This document shows, one piece after another, positions 1-4,824 of a stretch of DNA of 6,935 nt. Both the position numbers and the translations under genes were made by a program. Numbering within the stretch: position 1 is the first letter of the stretch; each line of letters begins with the position of its first letter. The notes below the pieces were generated by a model. That model made no database searches and was not told the DNA's origin. It was given only the letters and a program-made list of their open reading frames with translations. Source of the stretch: Akkermansiaceae bacterium. Its GTDB lineage: Bacteria; Verrucomicrobiota; Verrucomicrobiia; Verrucomicrobiales; Akkermansiaceae. The stretch spans positions 1 through 6,935 of the forward strand of contig JALZVD010000382.1 of NCBI GenBank assembly GCA_023300205.1. Direction: 5' to 3'.

Positions 1-261
1 TAATAACAGCAGCTTCTCTATCTCTTCTCCCGTCCCTGCTACAAACCGCTCAATCGGCAACTTAAATGACTTATTCTTATACTTAAATTCTATCTTTCCA
101 TCACCCATCGAAATCACCTTCACCACAAGCTCCTTCCCACTCCCCTTCTCTACCAGCGGATAAGCATCCAGCTCCTGGCCATCGGCAGATACACTAACTA
201 ACCCCGGTAAAATAGTAGCGAATAAAACAGAACGTGTATAACAACTAAGCAAATTTTTCAT
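1..261 (-). CDS. exported protein with SHD1-like beta segment, C-terminus cut off
   Basis: This is the first 87 codons of a minus-strand gene; the reading frame is still open at base 1, so the C-terminus lies outside the window. The ATG is the complement of 259-261. Residues 1-26 look like a signal peptide: Lys3 and Arg10, a hydrophobic stretch from about 11 to 22, and a likely cleavage after VSA. Residues 43-75 (KELVVKVISMGDGKIEFKYK and onward to LPIERF) alternate hydrophobic and charged residues like a small beta-barrel. They resemble the SHD1-type segments common in exported proteins of Verrucomicrobia and Planctomycetes, which have the pattern 'G-x-beta-x-DGK-beta-x-P-hydrophobic-x-x-F'. 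That family call is recollection and tentative. No clear Shine-Dalgarno precedes the ATG. Third codon positions are G 37, T 29, A 18, C 3, the opposite of the plus-strand genes. Function is unknown. Confidence 0.72.
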   Translation of the reverse strand, partial: MKNLLSCYTRSVLFATILPGLVSVSADGQELDAYPLVEKGSGKELVVKVISMGDGKIEFKYKNKSFKLPIERFVAGTGEEIEKLLLL

Positions 262-517
262 AACAAGATTGAAATAACAATAATCCCTTTTCCACTAAAG
301 TAAAACGAAATACGCAGACCTCCAAACCTAGCAATAAACCAATGAACAAGAAAACATCTAATTCTACCTAGCCTCATCGCCCTCAGATCCATCCATATTA
401 TTCACAAGCCCCTCCCTATATCTTAAACACAAACCCCTCCTATCTACAAATCCCCAACATTCTCTCTTTCCAACCTACAATTTACTTCATATCGTAGCAC
501 ATCCACTCATAACACTC
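262..517. other. divergent intergenic spacer, no gene seen
   Basis: These 256 bases separate two divergently transcribed genes, so any promoters for both should lie here. The plus strand is rich in A, C and T and very poor in G. I looked for sigma70-type -35/-10 pairs in both directions and found only weak matches: for example TTGAAA at 269-274 with no good -10 behind it, and TATATC at 417-422 with no good -35. None is called. No purine-rich ribosome binding site precedes the ATG at 518. The only structured element noticed is a short direct repeat at 403-445. No RNA gene or extra coding frame is convincing. Confidence 0.6.
403..445. repeat. short imperfect direct repeat upstream of the cytochrome gene
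   Basis: CACAAGCCCCTCC at 403-415 recurs as CACAAACCCCTCC at 428-440, with 12 of 13 bases identical and a 25-base period. Each copy is followed by a TAT...CT tail (CTATATCT in the first, TATCT in the second). It lies 73-115 bases before the cytochrome start. It could be a tandem regulator-binding site, but the whole spacer is low-complexity C/A/T sequence, so chance or local duplication is equally possible. Confidence 0.3.
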
Positions 518-3238
518 ATGCTCTACCCATCAACAAGCCCTAACATACTCAAAACAACGTTACTCATCTTCACATTGATCAATGCATGCGTTGGTTACGC
601 TCACCCCATCATCCCCAGCCTCCACTCCAACAAAATCTCAGATCAGCTCCAAGGCCACATCCTAACCGAGGAACTCAACTGTACCGCCTGCCATAAAAGC
701 CATGCATCATTCGCCACCAAATCTAAACAATCTCCCCGCCTCTCAGACATCGGCTCACGCATCAACCCACACTACCTAGAAGCATTCATCACAGACCCCC
801 ATAACACCAAGCCAGGCACAACCATGCCTGACCTCCTCACCGGCATGACCCCAGAAAAAAAAGCCTCCGTCGCTAAATCCATCACCCACTTCCTCCTCTC
901 CACTAAACCTAACAACTTCTCCCCCATCGTCCCAGACCAAGTCGCAGCCCACAAGGGACAACAACTATTCCACTCCAGAGGATGCGTCGCCTGCCACTCA
1001 CCACGTGATGAAAAAGGCAACGAACTACTACCAAAAACATCCGCTCCACTCGGAAACCTCAGCAAGAAATACAGCCACCACAGCCTAGTAGAATTCCTAA
1101 CAGATCCACTCAAAACCCGCCCATCCGGCCGCATGCCAAAGCTAGACCTCCCCCCAAAAGAAATCAACGACATCGCCCACTACCTCCTACGCAACACCAA
1201 AATCCCCGGCCACATCAACTACACCCTACACCACGGCAGCATCTGGGAAGGAATACACACCGATGGCGTCACCGCCATCAAAAGCGGCCACACCCCTGAC
1301 TTCAACCTAAGCAACCTAGACAACCAAAGACGCACCTTCGCCGTAGAATATGAAAGCTGGCTAAACATCACCACCCCCGGTGACCACACCTTCTACCTCA
1401 CCATGAACGGCGGCTCACTAACCATCGACGGTCAACAACTCTTCAACAAACAACCCAGCCAACTAAGAGCACCAACAAACTTTCAGAAAACCATCCACCT
1501 ACAACCCGGACTCAAAAAAATAAAACTCACCTACTACAACACCGGCGACAGCCCAGCACTCAGCGTAGAAATCAAAACCCCTTCCTCCAAACGCGCACCC
1601 ATCCCCACATCACTACTCTCCGTATCCAAACAACCCATCACCAAATTTAAACCCATCACCCTCGACCCACACCTCATCACCCAAGGACGCCATCACTTCA
1701 CCTCCCTAGGCTGCGCAAGCTGCCATGACGACCTAGCCATAAAATCCACAACCACACACCACACACCATTCGCCAAACTCACCCCCAACAAAGGCTGCCT
1801 CACCCCACCTAACAAAATCATCACATCAAGCAATACACCAAACTTCCACCTATCACCCCACCAACACACCCTCATCCAGTCCTCACTCCAAACCGCTACC
1901 CAACCACTCACAGACAAACAACAAATCAACAAAACCCTCACCACCTTCAACTGCACCGCATGCCACCACCGCTCAGATGTCGGCGGCATAGACCCAGCCA
2001 GACTCCACACCTTCACCACCACCCACCCAGAACTAGGTGACCAAGGCAGAATCCCTCCCACCCTCAACAACATAGGAGCCAAACTCCAACCAAAATGGCT
2101 CCACCAAGTCCTCACAGAAGGCAAGCGCCAACGCCACTACATGAACCTCACCATGCCCCAATACGGAGAAAGTAACATCGCCCACCTCACCCCACTCTTC
2201 GCTAAAGTAGACTCCCTAGAAACCGTCACATTCCCAGAAATAGCAAACATCAAAGAATCAAAAAATGCCGGCTATAACATGATCGGCCCCAAAGGATTCA
2301 GCTGCATCGCATGCCATCACTTCAATGGCAAAAACTCATCCGGAGCAGGCGCCCTCGACCTAGTAAACACCACCAATAGCCTACAGAAAAACTGGTTCCA
2401 CCTCTTCATGCAGAACCCATCCAGATTCCACAACACCGGCATCATGCCTAACTTCTGGCCAAGTGGCAAATCCATCCGCCCAGACCTACTAGAGGGCAAG
2501 CCAGATCAACAAATAGAAGCACTCTGGGAATACCTCGCAGACGGCCCACGCGCCAAAAAACCACAAGGCCTATCACGCCAGACCAACCAAGTCCGCGTCT
2601 TCGACAAAGCAGAAATCGTCAGAGGCCGTGGCACCGCAGGATTCCGCGGCATCGGCGTAGGCTACCCACAGCGCCTAAACCTCGCATTCGACTCACAAGA
2701 AATGGCCCTCCGCCTCCTCTGGAAAGGCCCCTTCGCAGACATCAACCACGGCTCATTTAAAGTCAGCGGAACACACCAAATCCCCCTCCCCCCAGGCATC
2801 CCATTCCACCGCCTAGAATCCCTAGAAAACTTCTGGCCATACAAAGCAAAAACCAACCACACCTTCCCACAAGACCACGGATACCAATTCCGCGGCTACA
2901 AACTAGACAAACTCCGCAGACCCACATTCAAATACCAATACGGACACATCAAAATAGACGACTTCTTCCAAGACATCGCCTCAGACAACCACCCCCCAAA
3001 GCTCCTCCGCACCTTCACCTTCAACACCACAACCCCACAAACCCCCTTCTACTTCCGCGCCGCCGCAGGCCAGAAAATCACCACCCTACCAAACAACACC
3101 TACACCATAGACAAACTCACCATCCGCATCCTTGGCGACCACAAACCAATCATCAGAAAAACCACCCCCTCAGACCTCCTCATCCCCATCCAGCTCCAAA
3201 AAGGAACAACCAAACTCACCATAGAATACCAATGGTAA
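518..3238 (+). CDS. exported pentahaem cytochrome c with embedded PA14-like domain
   Basis: Predicted periplasmic or surface electron-transfer protein of 906 residues. Residues 1-28 form a signal peptide (hydrophobic core 13-23, likely cleavage after GYA). Five CXXCH covalent haem sites are visible: C55-H59, C156-H160, C399-H403, C479-H483 and C596-H600. Modules 1 and 2 (about 45-130 and 140-228) look like a tandem duplication: each has a TDP...T+P...MP stretch and a closing helix. Candidate distal ligands are M103, M206, M546 and M643; haem 3 has no Met before haem 4. Residues about 237-355 resemble a PA14 domain (EGIHTDG, DFNLSNLD, FAVEYESWLNI, TFYLTMNGG, LTIDGQ, L+PG-x-KK), a fold often linked to carbohydrate binding. 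Residues about 690-906 are a beta-rich region I cannot assign. The start is the first in-frame ATG; no Shine-Dalgarno is visible. The stop overlaps the next gene's ATG. The electron donor and acceptor are not known from the sequence. Confidence 0.9.
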   Translation: MLYPSTSPNILKTTLLIFTLINACVGYAHPIIPSLHSNKISDQLQGHILTEELNCTACHKSHASFATKSKQSPRLSDIGSRINPHYLEAFITDPHNTKPGTTMPDLLTGMTPEKKASVAKSITHFLLSTKPNNFSPIVPDQVAAHKGQQLFHSRGCVACHSPRDEKGNELLPKTSAPLGNLSKKYSHHSLVEFLTDPLKTRPSGRMPKLDLPPKEINDIAHYLLRNTKIPGHINYTLHHGSIWEGIHTDGVTAIKSGHTPDFNLSNLDNQRRTFAVEYESWLNITTPGDHTFYLTMNGGSLTIDGQQLFNKQPSQLRAPTNFQKTIHLQPGLKKIKLTYYNTGDSPALSVEIKTPSSKRAPIPTSLLSVSKQPITKFKPITLDPHLITQGRHHFTSLGCASCHDDLAIKSTTTHHTPFAKLTPNKGCLTPPNKIITSSNTPNFHLSPHQHTLIQSSLQTATQPLTDKQQINKTLTTFNCTACHHRSDVGGIDPARLHTFTTTHPELGDQGRIPPTLNNIGAKLQPKWLHQVLTEGKRQRHYMNLTMPQYGESNIAHLTPLFAKVDSLETVTFPEIANIKESKNAGYNMIGPKGFSCIACHHFNGKNSSGAGALDLVNTTNSLQKNWFHLFMQNPSRFHNTGIMPNFWPSGKSIRPDLLEGKPDQQIEALWEYLADGPRAKKPQGLSRQTNQVRVFDKAEIVRGRGTAGFRGIGVGYPQRLNLAFDSQEMALRLLWKGPFADINHGSFKVSGTHQIPLPPGIPFHRLESLENFWPYKAKTNHTFPQDHGYQFRGYKLDKLRRPTFKYQYGHIKIDDFFQDIASDNHPPKLLRTFTFNTTTPQTPFYFRAAAGQKITTLPNNTYTIDKLTIRILGDHKPIIRKTTPSDLLIPIQLQKGTTKLTIEYQW
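3232..3238 (+). promoter_or_regulatory. stop/start overlap ATGGTAA, likely translational coupling
   Basis: The ATG of the propeller gene (3232-3234) lies just inside the end of the cytochrome gene, whose TAA is at 3236-3238. The preceding bases (CACCATAGAATACCA) contain no Shine-Dalgarno-like purine run. Re-initiation by ribosomes finishing the cytochrome is therefore the simplest way to start the second gene, and it would keep the two products in step. Confidence 0.6.
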
Positions 3239-4743
3239 ACAAACACTCACACATCATACAACCACTCGCACTAGCACTAACACTAGCCATCACCACCTAT
3301 TCCTCCATCGCAGAAGAACTAGGAGAAATGTGGGGAACCGCAACACAAGAAGCCAAATACTACCCCATCGTAAACATCCCCATCCCTAAAGACACACCCC
3401 TCCACCCAGGATGCTTTGACTTCCTCCCAGACGGACAGCTCGCAGTCGGCACCCGCCGCGGAGACATCTACCTCATCAAAGGCGCACTCGAACCACAGCC
3501 CACACTCAACCCCACCTACCACCTCTTCGCAACAGGACAAGATGAAATCTTCGGCATAGACTGGAAAGACGGATCCATCATCACCACACAATTCGGAGAA
3601 GTCACCAAAATCACAGACACCACCGGCGACGGAACCGCAGACCACTACCACACCCTCACCAACAACTGGGGATACGCTGAAGGACACGAATTCGCCTTCT
3701 CATCCAAGCACGACCCAGACGGAAACATCTGGGTAGCCCTCGGCCTCAGTGGATCCTATAAATCTCACAACCTATTCCGTGGCTGGGCAGTAAAAGTCAC
3801 CCCAGAAGGCAAAATGATCCCCGTCTGCAGCGGACTCCGTAGCCCCGGAGGAGTCGGAGCAAACGCACAAGGCGCCATGTTCACCATCGAAAGCCAAGGA
3901 CCATGGAACGGCTCATGCTCGCTCAAGCACCTCAAGCCAGGAAGCTTCCTAGGACACCCAGCCAGCTACAACTGGTACCCATTCACTGACACAAAAGCAC
4001 CCCAGAAATCCCCAGCCTCCCCATCCCGCCTCCACGCAGAAAAGAAAAAAATCCCAGAACTCGTCCCACCTGCCATCCGCTTCCCATACATCAAAATGGG
4101 CCGCTCCATCTCCGGCTTCCAGCTTAACCAAACCAAAGGAAAATTCGGCCCCTTCGAGAACCAACTCTTCCTCGGAGACTACACCCTCAGCCTCATCCTT
4201 CGCGCCACCACAGAAAAAATCAACGGCATCTGGCAAGGCGCATGCTACCCATTCAGAGAAGGCCTAGCAACAGGCATCATGAACGTAGAATTCTCACCAC
4301 AAGGCCAGCTCATCGCAGGCGGATTCACCACCAACAGAGCATGGCCAGTCCGCGGCCCTCAGCCCTACGCCATCCAGCGTATCCAATGGTCAGGCATCAC
4401 CCCCTTCGAAGTCCAAGAAATCAACATCAAAAAAGACGGCTTCCTCATCACCTTTACCAAGCCAGTAGACACCACCAGCGCCGCAGACCCACAAGCCTAC
4501 ACCATAAAGACCTACACCCACATCTACTCCTCCAACTACGGCAGCCCAGAAGTAGACCACACCCAGCCTCAAGTCACCAAAGCCACACCCTCCAAAGACG
4601 GCCTATCAGTCAGAATCACACTAGATAAAATCATCGAAGGCCACATCCATGACTTCGACTTCTCCCCCATCAGATCCACAGCAGGAAACAGCCTCCTCCA
4701 CACCAAAGCCTACTACACCGTCAATGAAATCCCCACCAACTAG
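3232..4743 (+). CDS. exported sorbosone/glucose-dehydrogenase-like beta-propeller protein
   Basis: Predicted exported protein of 503 residues. Residues 1-27 form a signal peptide (hydrophobic 11-21, cleavage near SIA/EE). Residues about 50-390 form a beta-propeller like the PQQ-dependent glucose/sorbosone dehydrogenases and the PVC-type 'membrane-bound dehydrogenase' proteins. Recognisable blades include FLPDGQLAVGTRRGDIYLI (64-82), DTTGDGTAD (129-137), GHEFAFSSKHDPDGNIWVAL (151-170) and SGLRSPGGVGANAQG (200-214). H152 and R203 sit where soluble glucose dehydrogenase has its PQQ-site His and Arg; this is a pattern-level match. Residues about 388-500 form a C-terminal beta-sandwich-like domain with FEVQEI, FLITFTKPVD and YGSPEVD, familiar from planctomycete and verrucomicrobial homologues. 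There is no CXXCH motif, so electrons would need an external acceptor, plausibly the pentahaem cytochrome encoded just upstream. Substrate and cofactor are not proven, and a non-enzymatic role remains possible. Confidence 0.87.
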   Translation: MVNKHSHIIQPLALALTLAITTYSSIAEELGEMWGTATQEAKYYPIVNIPIPKDTPLHPGCFDFLPDGQLAVGTRRGDIYLIKGALEPQPTLNPTYHLFATGQDEIFGIDWKDGSIITTQFGEVTKITDTTGDGTADHYHTLTNNWGYAEGHEFAFSSKHDPDGNIWVALGLSGSYKSHNLFRGWAVKVTPEGKMIPVCSGLRSPGGVGANAQGAMFTIESQGPWNGSCSLKHLKPGSFLGHPASYNWYPFTDTKAPQKSPASPSRLHAEKKKIPELVPPAIRFPYIKMGRSISGFQLNQTKGKFGPFENQLFLGDYTLSLILRATTEKINGIWQGACYPFREGLATGIMNVEFSPQGQLIAGGFTTNRAWPVRGPQPYAIQRIQWSGITPFEVQEINIKKDGFLITFTKPVDTTSAADPQAYTIKTYTHIYSSNYGSPEVDHTQPQVTKATPSKDGLSVRITLDKIIEGHIHDFDFSPIRSTAGNSLLHTKAYYTVNEIPTN

Positions 4744-4824
4744 GACACTCACCATCCTAGAGTGTAAAGCATGATGAAAAATTCTGCTTCACCCTCAGCT
4801 AGATCCTGCATAAGGTTCCCAGCC
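4744..4824 (+). other. intergenic gap with a small hairpin at 4745-4765
   Basis: This gap holds a perfect 6-bp inverted repeat, ACACTC (4745-4750) and GAGTGT (4760-4765), around a 9-base loop. A second 5-bp pairing, TAGGA (4741-4745, including the propeller stop codon) with TCCTA (4755-4759), competes with it. No T-run follows, so a standard intrinsic terminator is not supported; a weak attenuator or chance are both possible. The rest of the gap includes ATGs at 4771 and 4774 in frame with the downstream gene, and a ribosome binding site before 4825. Confidence 0.3.
4811..4815 (+). promoter_or_regulatory. Shine-Dalgarno TAAGG deciding the start at 4825
   Basis: TAAGG matches the first five bases of the TAAGGAGGT consensus and ends 9 bases before the ATG at 4825. 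The in-frame ATGs at 4771 and 4774 have no comparable element, and the product from 4825 begins directly with a normal signal peptide. It is the only recognisable ribosome binding site in the window. Confidence 0.5.

Noticed and set aside
572..592. Possible lipobox (LINAC, Cys24) in the cytochrome signal peptide
   Set aside because: Asn at -2 does not fit the lipobox consensus, and a good signal peptidase I site (GYA) follows at once; a lipoprotein cannot be fully excluded.
855..862. Run of eight A in the cytochrome gene, and another at 5982-5989 in the coiled-coil gene, as possible slippage or frameshift sites
   Set aside because: Both genes stay in a single frame with sensible protein on either side, and no stimulatory hairpin or overlapping frame is apparent.
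772..1173. Open minus-strand frame of 133 codons inside the cytochrome gene, and similar ones at 1693-2124, 3319-3687, 3949-4236, 5241-5696 and 6081-6614
   Set aside because: They lie wholly antisense to well-supported genes, have no family resemblance or signal peptide, and arise because the skewed base composition leaves antisense frames open.
4242..4628. Plus-strand frame of 128 codons inside the propeller gene in another frame
   Set aside because: The product is a low-complexity Arg/His/Pro-rich chain typical of an out-of-frame reading of C/A-rich codons, and the propeller frame is strongly supported over the same bases.
4741..4764. H-type pseudoknot formed by the two interleaved stems
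   Set aside because: The loops that must cross the stems would have zero length, which is not sterically feasible.
4745..4765. Intrinsic terminator after the propeller gene
   Set aside because: The stem is only 6 bp and is followed by AAAGC with no T-run.
4771..4824. Earlier in-frame start (ATG ATG) for the coiled-coil gene
   Set aside because: It lacks a ribosome binding site and would put 18 extra residues ahead of an otherwise normal signal peptide; TAAGG favours 4825.
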